Below, in pieces: positions 43,176-51,655 of a stretch of 64,000 bases of DNA. The translations under genes were made by a program, and so were the position numbers. Each line of letters begins with the position of its first letter. Within the stretch, counting starts at the first letter, position 1. The DNA comes from B3-G11 sp036985855 (GTDB lineage: Bacteria; Actinomycetota; Acidimicrobiia; Spongiisociales; UBA5794): NCBI GenBank assembly GCA_036985855.1, contig BTQL01000007.1, forward strand, positions 3,150 to 67,149, given 5' to 3'. The notes under the pieces were generated by a model. That model saw nothing but the letters and a program-made list of their open reading frames with translations. It ran no database searches and had not been told where the DNA came from.

Positions 43176-43466
43176 TCAGTCGCCCGTTTCCGGACCCAGC
43201 CAGATCGACACGAGGATGAGACCGACCGTGCCGGCAAAACCTGCCCCGACCGCAAGAAGGGATGGCCACCCCGCATACAGAGCCGAGATACCGGCCATCC
43301 CGAAACCGATGATGCCTGCGAGCGCGAATCGGCCCGTCCGGCCGAAGCGCCTCTCGGGGTCAACGCTCTCCCAGCCATCAACCGTCGCCGCCACGGCGGT
43401 AGCGGCGATCCAAACAGCCATGAGCAAGAACCCGAGGAGCAAAGGAATGCCAAAGAGGGCCGTCAC
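43176..43466 (-). CDS. Small membrane protein of unknown function
   Basis: The 96-residue protein has three hydrophobic segments, near residues 4-26, 45-62 and 66-90, with a central cytoplasmic or periplasmic loop VDPERRFGRTGR. It overlaps the queG-like gene by 4 bp and is separated from the phosphoesterase gene by 3 bp, so it is translated as part of the cluster. No family was recognised. Confidence 0.72.
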   Translation of the reverse strand: MTALFGIPLLLGFLLMAVWIAATAVAATVDGWESVDPERRFGRTGRFALAGIIGFGMAGISALYAGWPSLLAVGAGFAGTVGLILVSIWLGPETGD

Positions 43467-44605
43467 TCAGTTTTCTCCTCTGTATCGGCCGACCTGGGCG
43501 CCGGTATGCCGTCAGCGTAGACACCACCAAGCCGACACGCAGCGACCGCCGATTCAAGTTCGGCGCGCACGACTTGCCCCGGCTCACGATCGAGAGCTGC
43601 TTCACAGATCGCGGAGGCGAGCTGTCCACCGATCCGCCCAACCGCCCAAGCAGCATGTCCGGCAAGCAACCGGTCCGGATGCCCGACATATCCCGCTAGG
43701 AGTCCGAGCGATGACTCGTCTCCCGTATTGCCGAGCGCAACAAGGGCGTTGCGTCGCACGAAGCGCATGCGCCGAGATGGGATGTACCAGTGCTCGACGA
43801 TCCGAGCAAGTTCCCGGTCGCTGAGGCAGAGCATGTCTTCAGGTGTGAGCATGTCGCGGGTTGCCCCGACCGAACGCAAGGCGGGATGGCCGGGAGGACA
43901 CGCGGTGAGGCATGCATCACAACCGTAGATCCTTCCCCCAATGGCGGTACGGATGGCTGGATCGATCACGCCTCTCCTCTGGAGCACAGCCGCGATGCAC
44001 CTTCTCGCGTCGAGAACGCCCGGCGCAACGATCGCATCCGTCGGGCACGCGGGGATGCAGGCGTCACAGGTTCCACACGTTCTACGCATCGGCTCCGTAT
44101 CGGACAACTCAGCATCCGTGACGACCGAGCCGATGAGTATCCAAGGACCCGACCCCACAGTGAGCGCCATCGTCGACTTCCCCCGCCACGTCACACCGGC
44201 GCGCACAGCAACGGCCCTATCGATCAGCCGATCGTCGTCGAACACGATCTCGGTTCTGTGACCTTCGCCGTTCAATGTCGAGGCGATGCTCGCGAGGACC
44301 CCGCGCAGACCTTCATATCGGTCTCCGTCCGCGAACCTGGCCACCGTCCGGGTTTCTCTGGCTCCGTCGCCGTCCGCGAGATAGGGAACGGCCGCGACGA
44401 CAATGGAAGATGCCCACGGAAACGATTCCTTCGGGCTTGCGGCGATCTCGGGATGAGCATAGGTGAACGCGAGTCCGCCGTGGAGACCGTTCGTCACCCG
44501 AGCCTCTATTCGCTCAGCCTCGTCGGGGAAGGGTGCGAGGCCGGTTACGCCGATCGTTGCCGACGCTCGATCGGCGATGACAGTGAGCGACGCGTACAGG
44601 TCCAT
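43463..44605 (-). CDS. queG: QueG-like epoxyqueuosine reductase / iron-sulfur protein
   Basis: The 380-residue protein has an N-terminal cobalamin-binding-type domain, two ferredoxin clusters (CGTCDACIPACP, Cys177-187; GCDACLTACP, Cys229-236, with Cys203) and C-terminal HEAT-like repeats (RMRFVRRNALVALGN). DDDRLIDRAVAVRAGVTWRGK (121-141) aligns with the QueG active-site segment, placing the catalytic Asp at 123. QueG makes queuosine in tRNA, but the usual DSGP core is altered here and no other que gene is in the window, so a related reductase is possible. Confidence 0.78.
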   Translation of the reverse strand: MDLYASLTVIADRASATIGVTGLAPFPDEAERIEARVTNGLHGGLAFTYAHPEIAASPKESFPWASSIVVAAVPYLADGDGARETRTVARFADGDRYEGLRGVLASIASTLNGEGHRTEIVFDDDRLIDRAVAVRAGVTWRGKSTMALTVGSGPWILIGSVVTDAELSDTEPMRRTCGTCDACIPACPTDAIVAPGVLDARRCIAAVLQRRGVIDPAIRTAIGGRIYGCDACLTACPPGHPALRSVGATRDMLTPEDMLCLSDRELARIVEHWYIPSRRMRFVRRNALVALGNTGDESSLGLLAGYVGHPDRLLAGHAAWAVGRIGGQLASAICEAALDREPGQVVRAELESAVAACRLGGVYADGIPAPRSADTEEKTE

Positions 44606-44640
44606 GCCGCAACGTTAGGCGGCCCGGAATGGTGCATCGG

Positions 44641-44844
44641 TCAGGTTCCGCCGGCGACCGAGTTCCCGTTGTCGGACACGAGCCTGATCGGCGGTACGAG
44701 CCCGACCTTGCTCATCGAGTCGATGGCAGCCCGCTCGACTTCTGCGAGCTCGAGGATCCCCGCGTCTCGCACAAGCGCCGAGACCACACAATCGTCACAC
44801 ACCTTTGTCTCGCGCATGTCACACGTTCCACAATCGATGATCAT
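44641..44844 (-). CDS. Cysteine-rich actinobacterial mini-protein
   Basis: The 67-residue protein is fixed by AAGGAGG six bases before ATG 44844. It opens MIIDCGTCDMRETKVCDDCV with four Cys in two CxxC pairs, likely one zinc or iron-sulfur site. It continues with a helix (LAEVERAAIDSMSKVGLVPP). I recall similar short proteins beginning with IDCxxC...CDDCVV in many actinobacteria. Thirty-six bases separate it from the queG-like gene. Function unknown. Confidence 0.8.
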   Translation of the reverse strand: MIIDCGTCDMRETKVCDDCVVSALVRDAGILELAEVERAAIDSMSKVGLVPPIRLVSDNGNSVAGGT

Positions 44845-44948
44845 CAGAACCTCCTTGGAAAGGAGAGTACGAAACGGGTGTGACAGGAAACAGTGGTCGG
44901 CCGTCAATTATCAGCACAGACCACCGACCGCCGGCATCTGGTCTCTGT

Positions 44949-45659
44949 CTAGAGCCCCAACTCGGCCTTGAGGTTCGCGAGGGTCTCATCGGCCTGGGCC
45001 TCGTTCATCGCCTCGCGTAACTCTGCCTCTGCACCTTCAGGTGTCGCCTCGAAAATCTCTGCTTTTGCCATGGCCTGGGCCTTGCGTGTCTCGATCTTGT
45101 CCTCCACGGATGCAAGGGAGGGCATGTCATCGTCGAGCGTTGCAGACATCGACTGGACGGCGGCGTTCACAGACTCTTGCATCTTGGCCTGCTCGAGAGC
45201 GCCAAGGAGTTCCATCTTCTTCGATGACAGCTCCTCGAGCCTCGCAGCGTTGGCCTGCACGGCACGTTTCGCGTCGTCGGCTTGAGCGATGGCTGTTTCG
45301 TACTGACTCTTGAATGATGCCAGGTTGTTCTCTGCGGCCAGCAGCTTTGTGGCCTGGCTCTGCGCAACACCGGTCCACTTGGCGACCGCTGCTTGATCTC
45401 CGGCTGCTTTTGCTTCCTCTGCCTTGAGGATCGCCTGTTTCGCCATCTCTCGCGCCTCACCGACATCGTCCGCCGCGTCCTCGATCTTGCTCCCGAGCTT
45501 GGTTCGGTGGGCCACGATGTTCGCTGCCTGGTTTCGAAGCTCCTGGTTCTTCTTGTTGGCCGCATCGACAGCCATCTGGATCTCGATCTCAGGATCCATC
45601 ATCTCTTCTGACGTTTTCTTGAACCACGACTTGATGTACTCAGACCATTTCTTCAACAT
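44949..45659 (-). CDS. pspA: PspA/IM30 family membrane-stress protein
   Basis: This 236-residue protein is almost entirely helical with long coiled coils. It begins LKKWSEYIKSWFKKTSEEMMDPE, the start of PspA, and contains LRNQAANIVAHRTKLGSKIED and the Ala/Glu-rich central helices; the C-terminal helix is LREAMNEAQADETLANLKAE. PspA proteins polymerise on membranes under stress. GAGAGGGAG precedes its ATG, and it is 45 bp downstream of the TPM-like gene, a common actinobacterial pairing. Confidence 0.88.
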   Translation of the reverse strand: MLKKWSEYIKSWFKKTSEEMMDPEIEIQMAVDAANKKNQELRNQAANIVAHRTKLGSKIEDAADDVGEAREMAKQAILKAEEAKAAGDQAAVAKWTGVAQSQATKLLAAENNLASFKSQYETAIAQADDAKRAVQANAARLEELSSKKMELLGALEQAKMQESVNAAVQSMSATLDDDMPSLASVEDKIETRKAQAMAKAEIFEATPEGAEAELREAMNEAQADETLANLKAELGL

Positions 45660-45704
45660 TGGTCTCCCTCTCTGCTCGTCGTTGTGTGAAGTCTAGGAAA
45701 GTCT

Positions 45705-46808
45705 TCAACCCCGGCGTCGACCTCCGCCGCGCATACGTCCGACGCCCCGAGACAGAGAAGTTCCGGATCTACGCCGACCGCCACCCGATGAGGACATCAT
45801 CGAGCCAATCAGCAACCCCTCCAACATCTCCAACGTGCCGGACGACCGCCGGCTCTGCGGCCTGCGGTACGCGGGCTGCGGAGTCCGAGATGGGGGGACA
45901 TCGAACGCGTCGGCGCCAGACGAACGAGAGCCATCGGGGGCCGGCGACGGGGACCTCCGCGCCGGAGGTCGAGGCTCAAGCTTCACGGGTTTCTCCGGGA
46001 GCGGCTCTCCGTCGAGGATGGCGTCTGCGCTGTCAAGGTTCCAGATCGCGATGTCGAGTTCTCCTGCCATCGCCATCAGCTGCGGCACACCCGATGCCTT
46101 CTCGTAGTCGTGGAGCGCTTTTGTGTACGCCGACGCCGCAGCGTCGTAGTGCTCGCGAACCGTTGCATCCTCCGACAGGGCGACCTCTCCCTCGAGGTCG
46201 ATTATGTCATTGGCAACATCATCGAGGCGTTTCTGCACCGCCGCTCTCGCCCTGTCGACCGTGTCCGCTGCACGCTTCTTGGAGGACTGCGCAGCTCTCC
46301 AGAAGAGAAACACTCCCCCGCCGACGATGACGACCAGGAATACCCAACCCCACCCGAATCCGCCGCCTCCATCCGCCTCTATCCCTCCAATGGACTTGCC
46401 GGTGAGGGTCGAGACGAAGAGCTGCACGACCTCAGTATCCGAGCGACCGCTCAGTGCGGCGTCCGTCGCTGAATCCAGCTGCTCGCGGCTGTAGATGTCA
46501 CCCTCGGACGCCCAGCCGACCGTCTCGGGTCCGACGACGAACACCGTGCCGACACCGCCCATCGCACCGAGTGTGTTCTCCGCGAACACGGTTGCACCAC
46601 CGGAAGGTTCCGCCGCGAGCACAGCCACAGACAGCGCGCCGCCCGCGAATCGGGCCTCTGCAACAGCGTCGCTGACGGCTCCGGAATCTGCATCTGAACC
46701 CGCCTCGATGAAGTAGCCGTTGGCTTTGAGCACGGGAGCGATCTCAGCCGGTTGAGCAGCAGCGACAAGAAAGACAAGAGCAGTCACTCCGATGGCCAAA
46801 CGAGTCAT
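45705..46808 (-). CDS. TPM-domain-like membrane protein with Gly/Arg-rich tail
   Basis: The 367-residue protein starts at ATG 46808: a signal helix (RLAIGVTALVFLVAAAQPAE), a TPM-type domain at about 25-150 (AGGALSVAVLAAEPSGG, GVGTVFVVGPETVGW), a transmembrane segment (WGWVFLVVIVGGGVFLFW), a coiled-coil cytoplasmic region, and a disordered Pro/Ser then Gly/Arg-rich tail. TPM proteins accompany PspA in actinobacteria. The longer upstream frame runs into the LLM gene on the other strand and is rejected. Divergent from the LLM gene. Confidence 0.78.
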   Translation of the reverse strand: MTRLAIGVTALVFLVAAAQPAEIAPVLKANGYFIEAGSDADSGAVSDAVAEARFAGGALSVAVLAAEPSGGATVFAENTLGAMGGVGTVFVVGPETVGWASEGDIYSREQLDSATDAALSGRSDTEVVQLFVSTLTGKSIGGIEADGGGGFGWGWVFLVVIVGGGVFLFWRAAQSSKKRAADTVDRARAAVQKRLDDVANDIIDLEGEVALSEDATVREHYDAAASAYTKALHDYEKASGVPQLMAMAGELDIAIWNLDSADAILDGEPLPEKPVKLEPRPPARRSPSPAPDGSRSSGADAFDVPPSRTPQPAYRRPQSRRSSGTLEMLEGLLIGSMMSSSGGGRRRSGTSLSRGVGRMRGGGRRRG

Positions 46809-46886
46809 GGAGAACACAGTAGCCAGAGAGCCGAGATCACAGATAAGTCGTACCGTCTCATGCGTGGGTGGTACTACGTTTATCCC

Positions 46887-47921
46887 ATGAACCTTGGACT
46901 CAACATCGGATACTTCGGAACAGCGATCGCGGACGATTTCACGCTCATCTCCACTGCCGAAGACCTCGGCTACGACAGCGTGTGGACCGCCGAGGCCTAC
47001 GGCGCGGACGCTCTGACGCCTTTGGCGTGGGTCGCAGCAAAGACCGAACGCATCAAAGTTGGCTCCGCTGTGTTTCAGATGCCAGCGCGCACACCGGGGA
47101 TGACGGCGATGACCGCATCGACCCTGGACATCATGTCGAACGGTCGTTTCTTGCTCGGTCTTGGAGTGTCGGGTCCTCAGGTCGTTGAGGGATGGCACGG
47201 CCAACCCTACGGCAAACCTCTCGGCGTCACTCGCGAGTACGTCAGCATCCTGCGGAAGATGTTCGCTCGCGACGAGCCCGTCAGCTTTGACGGCACGTAT
47301 TACCAGCTCCCGTTCACGGGGGAAGGGGCAACGGGTCTCGGCAAACCGTTGAAATTGATGCATCGCCCCAAGAACCCGAATCTCCCCATCTACATCGCCG
47401 CGATCGGCCCGAAGAACGTGCAACTCACCGCCGAGATCGCCGACGGGTGGCTGCCCGTGTTTCTCTCACCCGAAAGAGTGGACCAGATGTATGGACCTCT
47501 GCTCGAAGCGGGGTTCCGAGAGTCGGGAGAAACGGACAAAGCTGAACGGTTCGACATCGCCCCGACACTGAGTGCGCTCGTGACGGACGACCTCGACAAA
47601 GGTCGCCTGTCGATGAAACCGTTCCTCGCGTTGTACATCGGGGGGATGGGAGCGAAGGGTCGGAATTTCTACAATGACCTCGCATGCCGCTACGGCTATG
47701 AGAAGGAGGCAGAGACGATCCAGGATCTCTATCTCGCCGGCAAGAAGATGGAGGCGACCATGGCGGTTCCCGACGCTCTTGTCGATGAATTGGCCCTTGT
47801 CGGTTCGAGAGACCGCATCGCGGATCGGCTGGATGTCTGGCGGGATGCCGGCGTGACAACGATGATCCTCGGCACCAGCGACGTCCCGACCCTGCGAACG
47901 ATGGCTGAACTGGTTCTGTAG
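46887..47921 (+). CDS. LLM-class (probably F420-dependent) oxidoreductase
   Basis: The 344-residue bacterial luciferase-like TIM-barrel protein begins MNLGLNIGYFG, with SVWTAEAYGADALTPLAWVA, GSAVFQMPARTPGMTAMTA, GRFLLGLGVSGPQVVEGWHG and IYIAAIGPKNVQLTAEIADG. These segments are typical of actinobacterial F420-dependent LLM enzymes. No ribosome site is seen; TACGTT at 46875-46880 lies 6 nt before the ATG, consistent with a leaderless transcript. An in-frame Met 27 bp upstream is an alternative. It ends 4 bp from the convergent histidine-kinase gene. Confidence 0.92.
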   Translation: MNLGLNIGYFGTAIADDFTLISTAEDLGYDSVWTAEAYGADALTPLAWVAAKTERIKVGSAVFQMPARTPGMTAMTASTLDIMSNGRFLLGLGVSGPQVVEGWHGQPYGKPLGVTREYVSILRKMFARDEPVSFDGTYYQLPFTGEGATGLGKPLKLMHRPKNPNLPIYIAAIGPKNVQLTAEIADGWLPVFLSPERVDQMYGPLLEAGFRESGETDKAERFDIAPTLSALVTDDLDKGRLSMKPFLALYIGGMGAKGRNFYNDLACRYGYEKEAETIQDLYLAGKKMEATMAVPDALVDELALVGSRDRIADRLDVWRDAGVTTMILGTSDVPTLRTMAELVL

Positions 47922-47925
47922 CCGG

Positions 47926-50151
47926 CTATCGGTCGTCTGCTGCCGGAAGTGGCACCGCCAGCCGGAACGTTGCACCATCGCCCCGGACATACGTCAGGCT
48001 TCCGTCCATGAGCTGCGCAAGACGTCGAGACAACGCGAGACCAAGTCCCACGGACGCCTTCACCGTCCTCGAACTGCTCGCCCTCTCGTATGGCTCGAAG
48101 ATCCTCTCCCGATCTTTGTCAGGAATTCCGGGACCAGAGTCGTGCACGTCGAGGTACCCAAGGTCTTCACTCTGTGCGACCGACACCGTGATCGGTGAGG
48201 CACCGTAACGGAAAGCGTTGGTGAGGAGGTTGCGGATCACCTGGCGTACACGCACAGGATCCGCGAAGGCAACAGAGTCGGCATCCTCGATAACGACATC
48301 CCACCCCTCCGGCACGGTCAGCTGGGCAAGCACTGATTGGGCGAGCAAGGACAGATCGATGCGTTCGGGGAAGACAGGTAGCGTCCCCTCTTCGGATCGT
48401 GCAGCAACCAGCAGATCCTCGATGAGATCGGCCATCTCCCTCGAGGATTCTGCAATGATCTGCATGAGCTGGCCGCGTTCCTCGACTCCCAACTCGTCAC
48501 CGGCAGTGATCAATTCCTCGGCAAGGCCAACTACGGCGGTGAGCGGTGTTCTCAGCTCGTGGCTGACAGAGGCAATGAGTTGGTCCTTGGACGACAAAGA
48601 GTGCTCGAGCCTGGCGCGGTTCTGCGATCGTTCGAAGAACGCGCTCAGAATGTCAGCAATCGCCTGGCAGAAAGCAATGTCACGATCTGACCAGTCCTTC
48701 GAACTGTCGTGACGCGTGAACGACACGGAACCGTACCAAGCACCGCCGACATTGATCGCAACGATGATCTGCCTCGATGGGCCACTCTCACAGAACGCGA
48801 CCTCGTCACTTTGTATCGCACGACGTACATCTGGCATCCCGTCATAGAAAATATGCTCGTCGATGCCGTAGGTTCGGCCGACGCCAGGCGTGGACCATGC
48901 AGCGGTGACACGGGCCGCCGGAGCACCTTGATCCGCGGAGATGGTCTCCGCTACGAACACCTCGTCGACGTCCGCTGCTGTTCCGATCGCCTCGAGGGCG
49001 GATGAGAGATCGGTCGACCGCTCACCGAGCAGTGCGCGAGAAGACTTGGCCATTGCCTCTTCGTACCTGAGCCTTCCATCGAGGCTCCCGATGAGTGATT
49101 CCCGGACGCGTGAACCCTCAGCGCGTTCCCAAACCGCCGCGGTCAGATCCGCCATAGTCCTGAGAAGAACGAGATCGTCGGTCTGCCATGCTCGATCTGG
49201 CTCATCGTCTGCCGCACCGATGACCCCAACCCACGAGCCGTTGACGACAATCGGAACGTCTACCTCCATGTGAATACCCGAATCGCCTCCCCTGTCGAAC
49301 GGCGTACCACGAGCTTCTTCAACGCGGTAGAAGAATGGAGCACCTCCCTCGAGGTGCGCCCTGGCCCCTGGCATCACGGACCAAGGCATCACTGCGGTCC
49401 GGTCGAAAGATGGGTGTGCGTGGCGAGGGTCTACCGAGCGCTCCTCGACAATGGCGCAAAGGCCATGTGTCGGATCGTCGACGTTGCGCTCGACGAATAC
49501 GACTGCTGTGTGCATTGCATTCCTGATGGCATCGAGCGCGTTCGCCATCGCGCCCACGTCGTCCTGGGCAACGAGCGCTCGCGATGCGGCTGAGACTGCG
49601 TCGGCGACTTCAACCTTGCGACCGAACGTGCGATCATCTCTCCTCTTTTCCCTCACGAAGTCTCGTGCGATACCAAGCATCGAAAGCCCGAATACGGCGA
49701 CGATCACGATGCCGGCCACGATCGACCGCTGGACAGACTGATCCTGCAATCCGAACACATCGGAAAGGAACGAGGCGACGAACCCGACAACGACTGCCAA
49801 AAGTCCAACGACCCATGCCCTGGACGAGTCACCAAGGACGGCAATGACCAGGAGGAAATACGCGACGACTGCGCCGACGGCTGTTCCAGGTGCCCCGATT
49901 GCGAGCATCGCTGTTCCCGTGAACAGAATGTCGACAACGATCGTCGGAGACGACCTCAACCGCTTGTTCTTGAGCGCAAGAGAGGCGTCAATTGCCATCC
50001 CGACACCCATTGCTGCGATCAGGTACATCGCCGGCCACTCAAGCATGATGGCGGCTGAGAGTCCGACGAGCGCGGCGATGGACCCCATCAACCTTCGATA
50101 ACTGTGCCACCGGTGCGTGACAGCCGCCCGTTTCGGTCCGGGTTCTGACAT
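47926..50151 (-). CDS. Membrane histidine kinase with two GAF-like domains
   Basis: The 741-residue protein has about five N-terminal transmembrane helices (residues 20-150), two GAF-like sensor domains (about 180-330 and 355-500), a HisKA helix with phosphoacceptor His531 in SVSHELRTPL, and an HATPase domain with NLLTNAFRYG, DSGPGIPDKDRE and VGLGLALSRRLA. There is no adjacent response regulator, so it is an orphan kinase here. The start is uncertain: ATG 50151 was chosen, but no ribosome site is evident and a longer reading to 50223 exists. Confidence 0.88.
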   Translation of the reverse strand: MSEPGPKRAAVTHRWHSYRRLMGSIAALVGLSAAIMLEWPAMYLIAAMGVGMAIDASLALKNKRLRSSPTIVVDILFTGTAMLAIGAPGTAVGAVVAYFLLVIAVLGDSSRAWVVGLLAVVVGFVASFLSDVFGLQDQSVQRSIVAGIVIVAVFGLSMLGIARDFVREKRRDDRTFGRKVEVADAVSAASRALVAQDDVGAMANALDAIRNAMHTAVVFVERNVDDPTHGLCAIVEERSVDPRHAHPSFDRTAVMPWSVMPGARAHLEGGAPFFYRVEEARGTPFDRGGDSGIHMEVDVPIVVNGSWVGVIGAADDEPDRAWQTDDLVLLRTMADLTAAVWERAEGSRVRESLIGSLDGRLRYEEAMAKSSRALLGERSTDLSSALEAIGTAADVDEVFVAETISADQGAPAARVTAAWSTPGVGRTYGIDEHIFYDGMPDVRRAIQSDEVAFCESGPSRQIIVAINVGGAWYGSVSFTRHDSSKDWSDRDIAFCQAIADILSAFFERSQNRARLEHSLSSKDQLIASVSHELRTPLTAVVGLAEELITAGDELGVEERGQLMQIIAESSREMADLIEDLLVAARSEEGTLPVFPERIDLSLLAQSVLAQLTVPEGWDVVIEDADSVAFADPVRVRQVIRNLLTNAFRYGASPITVSVAQSEDLGYLDVHDSGPGIPDKDRERIFEPYERASSSRTVKASVGLGLALSRRLAQLMDGSLTYVRGDGATFRLAVPLPAADDR

Positions 50152-50249
50152 CTGTTGAACATGTGTGCGCGGAAGCGTCGCGGTCACGTGGTATCCGTCG
50201 GTCGCTGAGCACTGTATCGGCACACGGCGACCCGGCGTTTAGACATCTA

Positions 50250-51470
50250 TCAGCCCCACTCAACGAAGGCAGTGGCCCAAACGGGGACACAGCCTTCGAT
50301 GGTGCAACGATCGCGCAGCTCCCGATCGTTGGTTATGACAATCGTTCGCCCTCGTTCAGTGCGAACGAGGTCGGCGATCACATCGTCGGCCTCGTCACCT
50401 CGGGAGAAGCGGACGGAGACCCCGGCGGTGGACTGGAACCCTGTGCTTCCATCCGCGTCGGGACCGTCGAACACGACGAGAATCTCCGCAGTCGTGCTCC
50501 TCGCCAATCTTCCGGCACGACCGACCACATCGTCCCTGGCATCCCTGGTCGAGAACCGCTCTCCGTGGATCGCTCCCGCGACGTTGTATCCGTCGATGAC
50601 GATCCTGGTTGGAGACTGCTCGATCAGAGATGCGAGAGCTGGTCCGGAGTCGGGAGCAACACCCGGCGGTACGCGCAGCGGAAGGCTTTCGGCAGGCACG
50701 TGTTCGACTCCAGACCTGGCACGGAACGGTCTGGCGTTGCGCTCGATCACATCAAGCCATCGAGCGAATTCGAGAGGATCAGCCGGAGTCGTGTCTGCTC
50801 TCAGAGCGCGTCCATTCGAGATGTTCGCCTCCGATCGCCTGCGGACCCGTACTGTTGCCGCTTCAAGCCTGGTACCTATCTCGCTCACATCACTGTGCAA
50901 ACCTGCGACCTTCTCGGTGAGCGAACGGATCTCCGACCGTTGCACTTCAACGATCTCGCGCAGCTCGCCATTTCTCGCTTTGATGCGCTTCTGTCCATCC
51001 GACAAAGACTTGCGAGTTTCGCGAAGTTCCCTGGTGTGTTCGGAACGAGTGTCGGCCAACCTTCGTTTCGCCTCAGCGAGCTGGTCGTTGAGGATGGCAA
51101 TCTGCTGGTTGGCCGACACCAGGTCATTGTCGGCAGCGAGCTCATTCTCCCTGTGAACCCGTCCGGCGATCGTTTCAAGTCCAACCACCGGGTCATCCAG
51201 GAACGTAACCAGATCAGCGTCGATCGACACCAGGGACTCGAGCCTGACCCTGGTAGCATCACGGAGCGGCTCATTGTCGATCAGTTCTTGGACAACCGAC
51301 CTTGCAAAGGGAGGTGGAAGCGAGCGGGCAGAGCTCTTGGCTACTTTCCGAAGACCCGCAGGAATGTCATCAGGCTCCATGTCTGCAAGTTCTCTGCGCG
51401 TCGATTCAATCACCGGAAGGAGAAAGTCGAGGGTGGGTTTGTCCCAGGTCACCTGGTTGTTGTGTGACAT
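50250..51470 (-). CDS. NYN-domain RNA/DNA-binding protein with coiled coil
   Basis: The 406-residue protein from ATG 51470 has a helical N-terminal part, a long coiled coil at about 95-215 (VEVQRSEIRSLTEKVAGLHS), a Pro/Arg linker and a C-terminal NYN (PIN-like) domain: RIVIDGYNVAGAIHGERF, EILVVFDGPDADGST, RGDEADDVIADLV and ITNDRELRDRC. The acidic residues in DGYN, DGPD, DEADD and NDRELRD form the PIN nuclease site. Actinobacterial relatives resemble the YacP-type proteins. It is divergent from ilvB. Confidence 0.88.
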   Translation of the reverse strand: MSHNNQVTWDKPTLDFLLPVIESTRRELADMEPDDIPAGLRKVAKSSARSLPPPFARSVVQELIDNEPLRDATRVRLESLVSIDADLVTFLDDPVVGLETIAGRVHRENELAADNDLVSANQQIAILNDQLAEAKRRLADTRSEHTRELRETRKSLSDGQKRIKARNGELREIVEVQRSEIRSLTEKVAGLHSDVSEIGTRLEAATVRVRRRSEANISNGRALRADTTPADPLEFARWLDVIERNARPFRARSGVEHVPAESLPLRVPPGVAPDSGPALASLIEQSPTRIVIDGYNVAGAIHGERFSTRDARDDVVGRAGRLARSTTAEILVVFDGPDADGSTGFQSTAGVSVRFSRGDEADDVIADLVRTERGRTIVITNDRELRDRCTIEGCVPVWATAFVEWG

Positions 51471-51485
51471 ATCCGATCCGTCATT

Positions 51486-51513
51486 TTGACATGCGTTTTC
51501 ACAGTGCCATACT
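51486..51513 (+). promoter_or_regulatory. Promoter of the ilvB leader transcript
   Basis: TTGACA at 51486-51491 is a perfect -35 hexamer; 16 bp later CATACT at 51508-51513 gives four of six -10 bases. Transcription would start near 51520, so the leader peptide start at 51549 and the attenuator hairpins lie in the 5' leader. Confidence 0.65.
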
Positions 51514-51548
51514 CGCAGGCCACGCCAACAAGCGGAGCAACGGACATC

Positions 51549-51587
51549 ATGACGAACCGATACGAACTGGTACTCATTCTTATATAG
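51549..51587 (+). CDS. Branched-chain leader peptide of the ilvB attenuator
   Basis: A 12-codon frame, ATG to TAG, encodes MTNRYELVLILI. The last six codons before the stop are Leu, Val, Leu, Ile, Leu, Ile, all of them the end products or near relatives controlled by this operon. GGAG at 51534-51537 is 11 nt upstream of the ATG. It lies between the promoter and two hairpins before ilvB. Ribosome stalling at these codons when charged branched-chain tRNAs are scarce would change leader folding, as in classic ilv attenuation. Too short to be found by ordinary gene calling. Confidence 0.85.
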   Translation: MTNRYELVLILI

Positions 51588-51640
51588 GCGCATTGGACCC
51601 CTGATGCGCCAAACCCTCCGTGTCCCGGAGGGTTCTTTCG
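51587..51640 (+). terminator. Attenuator hairpins upstream of ilvB
   Basis: Hairpin one pairs GGCGCAT (51587-51593) with ATGCGCC (51604-51610) and begins at the last base of the leader stop codon. Hairpin two pairs AACCCTCCG (51612-51620) with CGGAGGGTT (51626-51634), a perfect 9-bp stem with a 5-nt loop, followed by CTTTCG. The short T-run makes it a modest terminator. Hairpin one overlaps the region a ribosome stalled on the leader would cover, so the two can be in competition, but the exact antiterminator pairing is not resolved. Confidence 0.7.
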
Positions 51641-51655
51641 TACCCGGAGAACACC

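Noticed and set aside
51541..51655. T-box riboswitch before ilvB
   Set aside because: No T-box consensus or specifier-loop architecture; the leader instead encodes a peptide with branched-chain codons followed by hairpins, so peptide attenuation fits better.
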